Below are positions 1 to 9,179 of a stretch of DNA of 64,000 nt, one piece after another. The notes below the pieces were generated by a model that did not search any database, had not been told where the DNA came from, and saw nothing but the letters and a program-made list of their open reading frames with translations. Location: NCBI GenBank assembly GCA_963737705.1, contig CAVTTP010000006.1, positions 310,001 to 374,000 on the forward strand, given 5' to 3'. Within the stretch, counting starts at the first letter, position 1; each line of letters starts with the position of its first letter. This DNA comes from PALSA-607 sp963737705. Its GTDB lineage: Bacteria > Actinomycetota > Actinomycetes > Acidothermales > Acidothermaceae. Both the position numbers and the translations under genes were made by a program.

Positions 1-1754
1 GGCTCGCGCATCCTCTGTACGGGGAGTGGTTGCAGTCGGCGTTGCCGGCGAGCCGGCGACGGAGGTTGGCGGAACAACTCGTCGCCAGCTCCCCGCCGTC
101 CGATCAAGACTCTGATCACGCGCCCGCCGATGCACTGCGGATCGCGTTGCTGCGCGTGCAGGCCGGGCTGGCCACCGATCCGATGGCGCTGATGAGCGCC
201 GGCCGGGCAGCGATGCGCCACGATGCAGCCGCCGCGCACACGTTGTTGCGCGCGGCGGTTGCGGCTGGTGGCGGGGTGCTGGCTCGCCTCGCCCTCGCCG
301 AATCGCTCGCGCTTTCCTATCCAGAGCAGACTCGCGCGCTGCTTGCCGACCTGGCCGCAGAGCCGTTGCCCGACGAGCTCGCGATGGGGGTCATGGCGCT
401 ATCGGCCATGGTCGCAACGCTCGGTGGCGACGACTGGACTCCGTTGTTGGCACCCGCCGGGGACGTGCAGTTCGCACCCCCGCCCATCCAGTTGGCCGCT
501 GCGTTGGCGCACCTGCTGGGCGGTGACGCGCCGAAGGCGGTGGCGTTGGCCGAGCCGCTGGCGACCAACCCCCAGCTGCCAGGTTTTGCTCGGTGGCGAG
601 CGGCTGTCTGCACGGTGGCGGGGATGGCGACGACTGGCCAGTTGGACGCCGCGATCGAGCTGTCCGATCGCACGTTCGCCGAACTCGGTGACGAGCCAGA
701 CAGCGGCGGGTTCGACGTCGCCGCGTTGTTGTCGGCGGTGATACTCGCGCACGAGCGTCGCGGAGACTTGAGCACCGCCGACACGATCGCGCGCGATGCG
801 TTGGTGCGGCCCGGCACCGACGACGCCGCTCGCGCGCGGCCGCGCATGCTGCAGTGCATGGCGCGCGTTGCGATGTTGCGCGGCGAGCCGACGATTGCCG
901 CGCGTCAGATGCGTGAGGTTCTCTCCGACTTGGGCGGCTCCGATGAGGCATTCGCCGCGTGGAATCTCGGCTGGTTGGCGGTCGCCGACGCTTTGCGCGG
1001 CCGGGTTGATCTCGCGCAACAAAGCCTTGCAGAGATGGATTCCGCCCCTCATGACCTCGCCGTCTACCGCCCTGAGCAGGAGTTGTGCCGAGCCGATGTG
1101 CTGGCAGCTGCGGGCGATCTGCCAGGTGCGCGCGCTGCCGCTCTTGCCGCGGCCACGTCGGCTTGGTCGGCCGGCCAGGCGCCCGTCGCGCTCATGGCCT
1201 GGAACGCGGTCGCGCGCTACGGCGATCCTCGAGCAGCGCGCGAAGGTGCGCGGCTCGCGGCCGACTGTGTCGATGGACCGCTAGCACCGCTGCTCGCCAA
1301 CACCGTCGAGGCACTCGCCGAATCCGACGCACCGGCGCTGATCGATGTCGGCGATTCCTTGCTATTACTGGGATTTCGGCCGCTTGCTGCCGACGCCTAT
1401 GCGTCTGCGGCTTCCCTGTTCGCCCGGCGCGGCGACATCCCAGGCGAGATTCGCGCGGCTGAGCGGTTGGCGAACGCGCTGCACGACGGCGAGCCAATCG
1501 CCGTCCCGGCTGCGTCTGTGCTTTCTACCGCGCGCACGTTGACCGCTCGCGAGCGCGACGTCGCCTCGCTGGCCGCGATCGGCGCCTCCGACATCGACAT
1601 CGCGCAACGCCTCGGACTCTCTGTGCGCACCGTGCAGACCCACCTCGCGCACGTCTATACAAAGACGAATACGCACGGACGACGGGGGCTGGCCGATCTG
1701 CTCAGCTTCCCGACCCAATCAACGGGCTCCTCGGACAAGCCGACGACCGTGTAG
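1..1754 (+). CDS. LuxR-type transcriptional regulator, C-terminal part (cut by window edge)
   Basis: The reading frame is open from base 3, and the residues before the first possible start (LAHPLYGEW) read as normal protein, so the gene begins to the left of the window. About 580 residues are visible. Most is an alanine- and leucine-rich helical region, as in the repeat-bearing middle of large ATP-dependent LuxR (LAL/MalT-like) regulators. The last 65 residues hold a LuxR/GerE helix-turn-helix (LTARERDVASLAAIGAS, then LSVRTVQTHLAHVYTKT). The ATPase domain expected in this family would lie outside the window and is not seen. It is probably a DNA-binding activator, but its signal and targets cannot be read here. 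It ends 53 bases before the Rrf2 gene on the same strand. Confidence 0.85.
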   Translation, partial: LAHPLYGEWLQSALPASRRRRLAEQLVASSPPSDQDSDHAPADALRIALLRVQAGLATDPMALMSAGRAAMRHDAAAAHTLLRAAVAAGGGVLARLALAESLALSYPEQTRALLADLAAEPLPDELAMGVMALSAMVATLGGDDWTPLLAPAGDVQFAPPPIQLAAALAHLLGGDAPKAVALAEPLATNPQLPGFARWRAAVCTVAGMATTGQLDAAIELSDRTFAELGDEPDSGGFDVAALLSAVILAHERRGDLSTADTIARDALVRPGTDDAARARPRMLQCMARVAMLRGEPTIAARQMREVLSDLGGSDEAFAAWNLGWLAVADALRGRVDLAQQSLAEMDSAPHDLAVYRPEQELCRADVLAAAGDLPGARAAALAAATSAWSAGQAPVALMAWNAVARYGDPRAAREGARLAADCVDGPLAPLLANTVEALAESDAPALIDVGDSLLLLGFRPLAADAYASAASLFARRGDIPGEIRAAERLANALHDGEPIAVPAASVLSTARTLTARERDVASLAAIGASDIDIAQRLGLSVRTVQTHLAHVYTKTNTHGRRGLADLLSFPTQSTGSSDKPTTV

Positions 1755-1807
1755 GGCTCGCGGGGCGGTTGGGGGTGGCCGGTGCGTCCGGCTGCCATCA
1801 TGGCGGG

Positions 1808-2266
1808 GTGCACATCTCCGCGAAGACCGACTACGCGATGCGGGCCATGCTCGTGCTCGCCGAGGCGCCGCGCGATACCTGGGTGAAGGCGGAGACGATC
1901 GCGGGCGAACAGCATCTGCCGCGCAAGTTTCTCGAGGCGATCCTGTCTGACCTGCGCCGGGCTCGGTTGGTTGAAAGCCTGCGCGGAGCCGAAGGCGGCT
2001 ACCGGCTGGCACGGCCGGCCTCGAAGATCCAGGTCGCCGACGTAATGCGAGCGGTCGACGGACCGCTAGCCGAAGTGCGAGGCCTGCGTCCGGAGACGCT
2101 CGTCTACGAAGGCTCGGCGGAGAAGCTTCAGGACGTATGGGTCGCCGTCCGCGCAGGCCTTCGCGCTGTTCTCGAGCGGATCAGCGTCGCCGATGTCGCG
2201 GCCGGCAAGATGCCCGCGTCAGTGCGCACGATGATCCGCGACCTAGAGGGCTGGGTTCCCCGCTGA
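1808..2266 (+). CDS. Rrf2 family transcriptional regulator
   Basis: This 152-residue protein starts at GTG 1808, because the family's first helix (VHISAKTDYAMRAMLVLAE) begins there; an in-frame upstream extension to 1769 does not look like the family. The winged helix includes the hallmark LRGAEGGYRLARP near residues 60-72. The protein has no cysteine, so unlike IscR or NsrR it cannot hold an iron-sulfur cluster. It therefore resembles the cluster-free group that includes CymR, the cysteine-metabolism regulator of Bacillus. A sulfate-uptake operon lies 3-7 kb away, so a role in sulfur control is possible but is only inferred from proximity and the missing cysteines. The gene follows the LuxR gene on the same strand. 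Confidence 0.88.
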   Translation: MHISAKTDYAMRAMLVLAEAPRDTWVKAETIAGEQHLPRKFLEAILSDLRRARLVESLRGAEGGYRLARPASKIQVADVMRAVDGPLAEVRGLRPETLVYEGSAEKLQDVWVAVRAGLRAVLERISVADVAAGKMPASVRTMIRDLEGWVPR

Positions 2267-2358
2267 TTGGCGGCCCCCAGAGCCGGACGCCAGCTGACCG
2301 GAACCAGAGAGCGGTCGCCGGAGTCTGATCGGCACTGGCGAGGCAGCGAGGTGGTCCG

Positions 2359-3754
2359 ATGAACGCGGCGCGACGGGGAGCTGCCTGCGCGGTGGTCGCT
2401 TGGCGTCGTCGTGGTCGGGTGCGGCAGCGGATCGGTCCACCATGGCAGCGCGACCGAGTCATCGGGCGTGGTTTCGGCGGCGCCGGCGTCATCGTTGCCG
2501 GCGTCATCGTTGCCGGCGTCATCGTTGCCGGCGTCGTCCGCACCGGTCGTTGATCCCACGGCTGATCCCACGGCGGGCACCGCGGCCGCACTGGCCAAGG
2601 ACCACTGGAGCACGCTGCCGCCCGCACCGATCACTGCGCGCGAGGATCCTGCCAGCGCGTGGACAGGGCGGCAGTTGCTCGTTTGGGGTGGCAACTACGG
2701 GCCACGAGACGACCAACTCGCAGGCGACGGAGCAGCGTACGACCCGACCACGAAACGTTGGACGAAGCTTCCGGCCGCGCCCATCAGTGCCCGCTCGCAG
2801 ATGGCAAGCGTCTGGACAGGCAGCGAACTCTTCGTGTGGGGAGGCAACGCAGCAGACGGGATTTCCGGCGACGGCGCGCTGTACAACCCGACCACGATGA
2901 AGTGGCGCACGTTGTCGCCGAGTCCACTCAGCGGGCGCGTGAATCCGCAGGCCGTGTGGGTCGACGGCGAGGTCATCGTGATCGGCGGCGACCCGCCTGC
3001 GCAGTCATCGAGCCAGCAGGTGCGCACCGACCTCGCCGCGTTCAATCCAACGACGAACACGTGGACGACGCTTGCCCCGATGCCTCTCGACAGCAATCAG
3101 TTGGTCCTCGGTGTCGTTGCGGTCGCGACCAACGACCGCCTCTACGCGTGGGAGGAGTGGCAACATGCGGTGAACAGCACGGACGGTTCGGGGACGATCT
3201 ACTCGGGCCTCGACCTCTACATCTTTGATCCAGCGCGCAACACCTGGACGCACGACGTTGCAGCCTCGCGACCCACCGACGGCACGTCCGACAACAACTC
3301 ACCGGGTGGCATCGAGTCGGCACTCTGGACAGGAACTGACATCGTCGTTCCGCCGCCAACCTCGAACTGGTGTGGGAATTGCCCAGGACCGCCGTTACTC
3401 GGCGGCCGCGGCGACCTGTTGAATCCGACCACGAATACGTGGACGAAGATTCCGGTTGGTCCGATAGACGATGCCAATCCGGGCGTCTTCGTGTGGACCG
3501 GCAGCACGTTGATCGACTTCGACACGAACTCCGAGACGAACGGCCCCGGTGGCGACACATTGCCCGGCCAAGCCGCGGCGTGGGATCCGCGCACCGGCGC
3601 GTGGACTCGGCTGCCTGCCGCGCCGTTGTATGGCGGCGACGTAGAAGTATGGGACGGCGACTCGTTGCTCGAATGGGGAATGTTGAGCGTTCCCACCTCG
3701 AATGCTTACGTACCAAGCGACACGACCGGTGTGCAGTTCGGACCTGACCCATGA
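2359..3754 (+). CDS. Kelch-repeat lipoprotein 1 (frame broken inside the signal peptide)
   Basis: This is a paralog of the next gene. It is an extracytoplasmic beta-propeller of Kelch-type repeats, each with a W-T-x-L-P-x-x-P turn, a D-P-x-T-x-x-W strand and a V-W-G-G or V-I-G-G motif. ATG 2359 gives MNAARRGAACAVVA, which matches the paralog's MNATRRAAACAVA. The continuation GVVVVGCGSGS lies in the next frame: one extra base near 2400 separates the signal peptide from its lipobox cysteine. Without that base the gene would encode about 464 residues. As written, translation could only begin at GTG 2411, giving 447 residues with no signal peptide. An Ala-Ser-Ser-Leu-Pro linker follows the cysteine. 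The ligand is unknown. It may be a sequence error, a true mutation or a phase-variable site. Confidence 0.75.
2483..2540 (+). repeat. 15-bp tandem repeat in the Kelch lipoprotein linker
   Basis: The unit CCGGCGTCATCGTTG occurs three times exactly (2483, 2498, 2513) and is followed by a partial fourth copy. It encodes repeated Ala-Ser-Ser-Leu-Pro in the low-complexity linker between the lipidated cysteine and the propeller. The unit is a multiple of three bases, so copy-number change would alter linker length without breaking the frame. Confidence 0.9.
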
Positions 3755-3776
3755 CCACTTACTCGGTGGCGTTCAC

Positions 3777-5090
3777 GTGAACGCGACGCGACGAGCAGCT
3801 GCGTGTGCGGTCGCGATCACGGTCGTCGTTGTCGGATGTGGCAGCGGATCGATTCATGGCCGCAACGCCACCGACTTGTCCGGCGTCGTCGCACAATCAT
3901 CGCCGGCGGTGTCACCCGCGTCACCTCCGGCAGTCGTCAATCCGTCGGCTGGCACCGCGGCCGCATTGATCGGCGACCACTGGAGCCAGCTCCCGGCGGC
4001 ACCAATAGCGCCCCGCATATCCGACGTCGTCGCGTGGACCGGTTCCCGATTGCTCGTGTGGGGTGGAGCGTCCGACGATCGAAGTAACACCACGCTTTAC
4101 GCCGACGGTGCCAGCTACGACCCGGCCACAAACGCGTGGAAGATGCTCCCACCCGCGCCGTTGAGCGCCCGGTCGGACGCCGGGTGGGTCTGGACAGGGA
4201 GCTCGCTCGTCGTGTTCGGCGGTTACGGCGGTGATGCCGCGGACGGCTCACAAGCGCTGGATTCCGACGGCGCGGAATTCACGCCGGCGACTAACTCATG
4301 GCGAAAGCTTGCGCCGAGTCCGCTGTCTCCCCGCTTCGATCCGCAACTGCTGTGGGACGGCGAACAGGTGCTCGTGATCGGTGGCAACCCGGCAGACTCA
4401 TCGGACGCCGGTACGGGTTACGCCATTGGGTCGGCGGCCTACGACCCGGCCCGCAACCGTTGGACGATGCTGCCGGCGATGCCGATGACTGCCGGGCACG
4501 ACGTCCGCCATCTTCGTGCCGTCGTCACCAACCGCGGCATCTACGTCGGACAGCTATGGCAACACGTGACGACCGATGGGAACACCACCGACCTTGGTGC
4601 CGGCGTTGATTTCGTCGTCTACGACCCGGCGAACAATACGTGGACGAAACGCGAGACATCGGCCGCCACGAACGAGGATCAACCACCAGGGCTCGATGGC
4701 GAAACTGTTGCTGGCGACCAGCTCCTCGTGTTGCCCGGCCAGGGTTGGCACGGTGACGACTCGACCTGGCCGGCCATGCTGGGTGGTCACGGCTATCGGC
4801 TCGATCTCGCAACTAATACGTGGAGTGCGATGTCGGCGGGCCCGATCGACGCTACGGACCCACTGGGTGTGTGGACCGGGTCCGCGCTGCTCGAATACAC
4901 CGGCACCGTCGACTCCAGCATCGATGCCGGCCCCACCACAGGCCCGGGCGAGAGTGCAGTGTGGAATCCCGATACCGATACCTGGACCGCACTCCCGACA
5001 GCACCCGGTGGTGGCTTTGGCGACACCGCAGTGTGGGCAGGTGACCGGCTACTTGAGTGGGGCCTCAGCGGATTGCAGTTCGGCCCCTAG
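3777..5090 (+). CDS. Kelch-repeat lipoprotein 2
   Basis: This intact 437-residue paralog of the preceding gene starts at GTG 3777, 22 bases after that gene's stop. The start is chosen because VNATRRAAACAVAITVVVVGC forms a complete lipoprotein signal ending in the lipobox-like VVGC. A short Ser/Pro/Val linker is followed by five to six Kelch-type repeats with W-S-Q-L-P-A-A-P, Y-D-P-A-T-N-A-W and L-V-W-G-G patterns, so a secreted, membrane-anchored beta-propeller is likely. Such propellers usually bind proteins or sugars; no catalytic residues can be assigned. The gene ends convergently with cysA and the two stop codons overlap in the sequence CTAG. Confidence 0.85.
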   Translation: MNATRRAAACAVAITVVVVGCGSGSIHGRNATDLSGVVAQSSPAVSPASPPAVVNPSAGTAAALIGDHWSQLPAAPIAPRISDVVAWTGSRLLVWGGASDDRSNTTLYADGASYDPATNAWKMLPPAPLSARSDAGWVWTGSSLVVFGGYGGDAADGSQALDSDGAEFTPATNSWRKLAPSPLSPRFDPQLLWDGEQVLVIGGNPADSSDAGTGYAIGSAAYDPARNRWTMLPAMPMTAGHDVRHLRAVVTNRGIYVGQLWQHVTTDGNTTDLGAGVDFVVYDPANNTWTKRETSAATNEDQPPGLDGETVAGDQLLVLPGQGWHGDDSTWPAMLGGHGYRLDLATNTWSAMSAGPIDATDPLGVWTGSALLEYTGTVDSSIDAGPTTGPGESAVWNPDTDTWTALPTAPGGGFGDTAVWAGDRLLEWGLSGLQFGP

Positions 5091-6094
5091 CCGAGGAGGT
5101 CGTCGGCCCCCGGGACACCAACCGGTACCGGAATTTCGGGCGCAGCGGGGAGCACGTCGCCGCGTGCGTGGCTCACGTAAACCAAGGTCCCCGGCTCGAG
5201 AGTCAACCGATCTGTCGCTTCTCGCGCGAGCTGGGCATAAATCGGGCCGCCCTGCATGTCGAGATCGACCACCGTTTGGAAGCCCAACCGCGTGACGCGA
5301 ACGACGGTGGCCGGAAGCGCGCCGTCCGATGCCTCGTGGGCCAGATCGAGGTCATGTGGGCGAACCAGCAACGGACCGAAATGCGTGACAGGCCCGAGAA
5401 AACTCATGACCCACTCATTCGCCGGGTGTTCGTAGACGTCGTTCGGGTGGCCGACCTGCTGCACCCGCCCGTCGTACAGAACGACAATCTCGTCGGCGAC
5501 TTCCATCGCCTCTTCCTGGTCGTGCGTGACGATCACCGTCGTCACGTTCATCTCGTCATGCAGTCGACGCAGCCACGTCCGCAACTCTTTACGGACCTGC
5601 GCATCAAGTGCACCGAAAGGCTCATCGAGCAGTAACACTCGAGGTTCGACAGCGAGGGCGCGAGCCAACGCCATGCGCTGCCGTTGCCCGCCCGAAAGCT
5701 GGTCCGGGTAGCGAGTCTGGAACTTCTCCAGGTGCACGAGTTCGAGCAACTCGTTCACCTTCGTCTTCGTCTCCGCCTTGCCAGCCTTGCGCACCGTGAG
5801 CCCGAACGCGATGTTGTCGTACACGGTCATGTGCTTGAACGGCGCATAGTGCTGGAACACGAAGCCGACCTCGCGCCGTTGCGGCGGCAGGTGCGTAGCG
5901 TCGCTGCCTTCGATGCTGACCGTCCCGGCATCGGCGGTATCGAGGCCCGCGATGACGCGCAACAGCGTCGACTTGCCACTGCCCGAAGGCCCCAGCAAGG
6001 CAGTCAATGACCCTGTCGGAATATCGACGCTGACGTCATCGAGCGCGGTGAACTGCGCGAACCGCTTCGTCACGTGGCGCACTTGGATACTCAT
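5087..6094 (-). CDS. cysA: Sulfate/thiosulfate ABC transporter ATP-binding protein CysA
   Basis: This 335-residue ATPase energises sulfate (or thiosulfate) import. Walker A is GPSGSGKST (about residues 35-43), the Q-loop is VFQHYAPF, the signature is LSGGQRQR, Walker B is VLLLDEPFGALD and the switch histidine is in IVTHDQEEAMEVAD. A C-terminal regulatory region of about 100 residues follows, as is usual for the CysA/PotA group. Its ATG overlaps the cysW stop by four bases, so the two are translationally coupled. It is the last gene of the operon, and its stop overlaps that of the convergent Kelch gene. The sulfate assignment rests on the neighbouring CysT/CysW-type permeases and binding protein. 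Confidence 0.93.
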   Translation of the reverse strand: MSIQVRHVTKRFAQFTALDDVSVDIPTGSLTALLGPSGSGKSTLLRVIAGLDTADAGTVSIEGSDATHLPPQRREVGFVFQHYAPFKHMTVYDNIAFGLTVRKAGKAETKTKVNELLELVHLEKFQTRYPDQLSGGQRQRMALARALAVEPRVLLLDEPFGALDAQVRKELRTWLRRLHDEMNVTTVIVTHDQEEAMEVADEIVVLYDGRVQQVGHPNDVYEHPANEWVMSFLGPVTHFGPLLVRPHDLDLAHEASDGALPATVVRVTRLGFQTVVDLDMQGGPIYAQLAREATDRLTLEPGTLVYVSHARGDVLPAAPEIPVPVGVPGADDLLG

Positions 6095-6951
6095 ACAGCG
6101 CTCCTGCTTCGCGTCCGGAACCGCCTGCTGATCAGCAGGCTGCCCATCGCAATGACCGCCAACAAGACGGCCGCCGAATACGCCGCCGGCTCGTCGAAGT
6201 TCTGCAGCCGTTCGTCAATGAACAGCGTAAGGGTCAGCGTCTTCCCGATCACATGCCCCGACACCACGGTCACGGCTCCGTACTCACCAAGCGACCGCGC
6301 CAGGGACAGCACGATCCCGTACGCGAGCGCGTCGCGAATCGACGGCAGCGTGATCCGGCGAAACGTCTGCCAACTCGATGCGCCAAGCGTTCGCGCGGCC
6401 TGCTCCTGTTCATCGCCGAGTTCAGCAAGCACAGGAGCAACTGAGCGGACGACGAGGGGCAGCGAGACGAACGCAGTCGCCAGCACCATTCCTGGCAGGC
6501 TAAAGATGATCTTGATTCCGTTGCGTTCGATCCATGACCCGAAGAAGCCGAACTTCCCGTACACGAGGATCAGTGCAAGCCCGACGACAATCGGCGATAC
6601 CGCCTGCGGAATGTCGACCAGGACGTCGAGGAGATGACGTCCAGGAAAACTCCGACGTACCAGCAACAATGCGGTGCCAACACCGAAGATGGTGTTCAGC
6701 ACGACGGCCGAAATCGCGACGATCAGCGTCACCTCGATGGCACTGCGCGCCTCGCCCGTCGTCAAGGCGGACCAGATCGGCCCAAGCCCGTGCTGGAACG
6801 CGCGATAGAACACCATCGCCACTGGCGCGGCGAGCAACACCAGCAGGTAGCCGAGGGCGACGAACCGCAAGCCGTAGCGCCCGAATGGACGGCGATTGCC
6901 CCGCACCACGACAGTTCCGTCGCTGCCACCAATACCCGATGCGCTAGCCAC
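6091..6951 (-). CDS. cysW: Sulfate ABC transporter permease CysW
   Basis: This 286-residue inner-membrane permease has about six transmembrane segments. The conserved permease loop that contacts the ATPase reads EQAARTLGASSWQTFRRITLPSIRDA (about residues 180-205). SLARSLGEYGAVTVVSGHVIGKT is characteristic of the sulfate permease family. The start is GTG 6951, which overlaps the end of cysT by eight bases; the cysW stop overlaps the cysA start. It forms the heterodimeric channel with CysT. Confidence 0.92.
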   Translation of the reverse strand: MASASGIGGSDGTVVVRGNRRPFGRYGLRFVALGYLLVLLAAPVAMVFYRAFQHGLGPIWSALTTGEARSAIEVTLIVAISAVVLNTIFGVGTALLLVRRSFPGRHLLDVLVDIPQAVSPIVVGLALILVYGKFGFFGSWIERNGIKIIFSLPGMVLATAFVSLPLVVRSVAPVLAELGDEQEQAARTLGASSWQTFRRITLPSIRDALAYGIVLSLARSLGEYGAVTVVSGHVIGKTLTLTLFIDERLQNFDEPAAYSAAVLLAVIAMGSLLISRRFRTRSRSAV

Positions 6952-7825
6952 GATGCACGCCCCAGCGCTTCAACCGATCGAGCGAGAACAACACGACGAA
7001 GGCGATGGCGAGCAAGACCGTCGACTGCGCTGCGGCACCGACTGGATTGTCACTTTGGATCTGGTTGTAGATGTTGACCGCGGAGACCTCGGTGCGAAAC
7101 GGCAGGTTGCCCGACAGGAGGCTCACCGAACCGAACTCGCCAATTGCCCGAGCAAATGCAAGGCCAGTTCCGGTCAACATCGCAGGCACCAGGTTCGGCA
7201 GGATGATGCGGCGTGCAATAAGAAACGGCGACGCGCCTAGTGAGGCTGCGGCGGCTTCCATATCGCGGTCGAGCTCGATCAATACCGGCTGCACAGTGCG
7301 TACCACGAACGGCAAGGTGACGAACAAGAGCGCGACCGTGATCGCCGTCCGGGTAAACGCGATGTTCACGTGCGCCGGGCTACGCGGCCCATAGAGCGAC
7401 AACAACACGACGCCGGCAACGATCGTCGGCAACGCAAACGGCAGGTCGATGAAGAGCTCGACGACACCCTTGCCAGGGAAGTCGTCACGCACCAGCACCC
7501 ACGCGATGACCGTGCCCATCACGAGATTGAAAAGCGCAACGCCAACCGAAATTGTCAGCGTGAGTTTCAGTGCGTCCCACGCCTCGGGTGTCGTCACCTG
7601 GTGCCAGAAAGCCGACCAGCCGTTGCTTTGGGATTTCCACACGACTGCGCCGAGTGGGATCAACACCAGGAAGCTGAGATACAGCGTCACGAGCCCTAGC
7701 CCGAGTGACGTTCCGCCCCGCGAATTCTTCCCCGACCGAGCCGCCCACCACGACGGAACGGGTGCGTCCGAAGTTGGCGAAGCGGACCGGGCGGGTGCGC
7801 CCGATCCGCTCGCGTCGTCCAGCAT
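6944..7825 (-). CDS. cysT: Sulfate ABC transporter permease CysT (CysU)
   Basis: This 293-residue permease is the partner of CysW. A basic, low-complexity cytoplasmic N-terminus of about 45 residues precedes roughly six transmembrane segments. The coupling loop is DMEAAAASLGASPFLIARRIILPNLVPA and the family motif GLAFARAIGEFGSVSLLSGN is present. I chose ATG 7825 (MLDDASG), one base after the stop of the binding-protein gene. An upstream in-frame start at 7846 would overlap that gene and cannot be excluded. The four genes form one minus-strand operon. Confidence 0.92.
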   Translation of the reverse strand: MLDDASGSGAPARSASPTSDAPVPSWWAARSGKNSRGGTSLGLGLVTLYLSFLVLIPLGAVVWKSQSNGWSAFWHQVTTPEAWDALKLTLTISVGVALFNLVMGTVIAWVLVRDDFPGKGVVELFIDLPFALPTIVAGVVLLSLYGPRSPAHVNIAFTRTAITVALLFVTLPFVVRTVQPVLIELDRDMEAAAASLGASPFLIARRIILPNLVPAMLTGTGLAFARAIGEFGSVSLLSGNLPFRTEVSAVNIYNQIQSDNPVGAAAQSTVLLAIAFVVLFSLDRLKRWGVHRG

Positions 7826-7826
7826 G

Positions 7827-8981
7827 CTATTTGGTGGTAGCGACACCGTTGGACTTCTCGATCGCCGTGATCACGCCGTTCGTCGGGTCAAAGAACTTCG
7901 TCGTCACTGCCGGCCACCCGCCGAGCGATCCGATGTTGAACAGTCCCGTCGGTACTGGGAACTTGTTCACCGTCGACGTCACGCCAGGAAGCGTTGGCCG
8001 ATAGCCGATGTCGGCGAAGATCTGCTGACCGGCTTGCGAATACAGGAAGTCGACGAACGCCTTGGCCTGCACTGGGTACTTCGTCGTCGTCGTGACGGCG
8101 ACCGGGTTCTCGATCAGTAGCGTGTCGTTCGGGATCACGTAGTCGACCGCCTGTCCCTTGGCCTGCGCGTAGATCGCCTCGTTCTCATACGACAGCAGCA
8201 CGTCGCCCGCACCCCCGACGAAGTCGGCGAGCGCCTTCGAGCCGCTGGCATCCTGCACGATCACGTTCTTGAACAGCGACTTCAAGTAGTCGGTCGCTTG
8301 CGCGTCAGTGTCGCCCGCTTTGATCTGCGCGCCGTACGCGGCCATGATGTTCCACCGCGCGCTGCCAGACGAGAACGGGTTCGGAGTCAGGACTTTCACG
8401 CCAGGCTTGATCAGATCCGACCAATCCTTGATGCCCTTCGGATTGCCCTTGCGCACGACGAGCGAGACTACCGAGTCGGTCACAAATCCGTGCTCTGGGT
8501 TGGCATCCCAGTCGGGCGCTACCAGCTTCTTGTTGACCAGTTTCGTCATGTCGGTCAGCAGAGAGAACTCCACGACGTCTGCCGCCTGGCCGGCGATGAC
8601 CGCGGCCGCCTGGTCGCCCGACGCGCCGTAGGACTGCGTGAACTTCACGTTCTTGCCCGCCGGTGTCTTCTGGAACGCGGCGATGAGCTTGGCGTAAGCC
8701 GGTTGCGGGGTCGAGTACGCGACCAGGTTCAACGTGGCGGGACCACCCGCCGCAGCGGAACCGCTAGCTGCGGGGCTCGTGGCGGCGCTGGAGCTGGCCG
8801 GGGTCGAGGCGGCCGACGACGCAGCAGCCGTCGTGGGGGCCGCGGCTGCAGATGACGCAGCAGTCGAAGATGCGGCCGCCGAAGGGGACGACGCGGTGCT
8901 TGATTTCGACGAGCTGCACCCGGCGGCCAACAGCAGGCCGGTAGCGGCGAGCACGCCGAAGACGCGATTGAGGGGTCGCAC
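7827..8981 (-). CDS. Sulfate-binding lipoprotein of the ABC transporter
   Basis: This 384-residue extracytoplasmic solute-binding protein delivers sulfate or thiosulfate to CysT/CysW. The lipoprotein signal is MRPLNRVFGVLAATGLLLAAGC with lipobox LAAGC. An unusually long Ser/Ala/Thr spacer of about 55 residues tethers the domain. The binding domain begins at NLVAYSTPQPAYAKLIAAFQ and contains FTQSYGASGDQAAAVIAGQAADV and the Sbp/CysP-like KFGSGSAR-type segment (here NPFSSGSARWNIMAAYGA), as in this family. The start is GTG 8981 with GGAG just upstream. It is first in the operon, about 200 bases downstream of the leader peptide gene. Confidence 0.9.
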   Translation of the reverse strand: MRPLNRVFGVLAATGLLLAAGCSSSKSSTASSPSAAASSTAASSAAAAPTTAAASSAASTPASSSAATSPAASGSAAAGGPATLNLVAYSTPQPAYAKLIAAFQKTPAGKNVKFTQSYGASGDQAAAVIAGQAADVVEFSLLTDMTKLVNKKLVAPDWDANPEHGFVTDSVVSLVVRKGNPKGIKDWSDLIKPGVKVLTPNPFSSGSARWNIMAAYGAQIKAGDTDAQATDYLKSLFKNVIVQDASGSKALADFVGGAGDVLLSYENEAIYAQAKGQAVDYVIPNDTLLIENPVAVTTTTKYPVQAKAFVDFLYSQAGQQIFADIGYRPTLPGVTSTVNKFPVPTGLFNIGSLGGWPAVTTKFFDPTNGVITAIEKSNGVATTK

Positions 8982-9179
8982 GGGAGTTCTCCAGATTGTC
9001 TAGGTCAGTATTGTCTATGTAATGGCTAGGGAATACGTGACACACAAGCGCCCGTTTCACGTCGAAAGTCGGCGCGGAACGGGCGTGGTGAGCGAGCGGG
9101 AGATCAAGCGAAAGATCAGGCGGGACGCCGACAGGCGGCCGATTCGATTGCGGATTCGACTAGGGCCGGCGCTTCGATC
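8982..9179 (-). promoter_or_regulatory. Leader region between leader peptide and sulfate operon, candidate attenuator
   Basis: This untranslated stretch separates the leader peptide stop from the binding-protein start. It holds an inverted repeat with 8-bp arms (CGCCCGTT at 9049-9056 and AACGGGCG at 9078-9085). It also holds a direct repeat of TAGACAAT, 15 bp apart, just before the Shine-Dalgarno (both within 8990-9015 on the minus strand). The hairpin has no clear U-tract, so a Rho-dependent or translational mechanism would be needed. Read with the leader peptide, the region could couple operon expression to cysteine supply; this is inference. Confidence 0.5.

Noticed and set aside
1808..2266. 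IscR- or NsrR-type iron-sulfur regulator
   Set aside because: The Rrf2 protein has no cysteine residues.
2483..2540. Short tandem repeats as a possible CRISPR array
   Set aside because: The units are directly adjacent without spacers, encode a linker in frame, and no cas genes are present.
8982..9179. SAM riboswitch upstream of the sulfate operon
   Set aside because: I could not find the conserved S-box core or a U-rich terminator; the leader peptide explains the region better.
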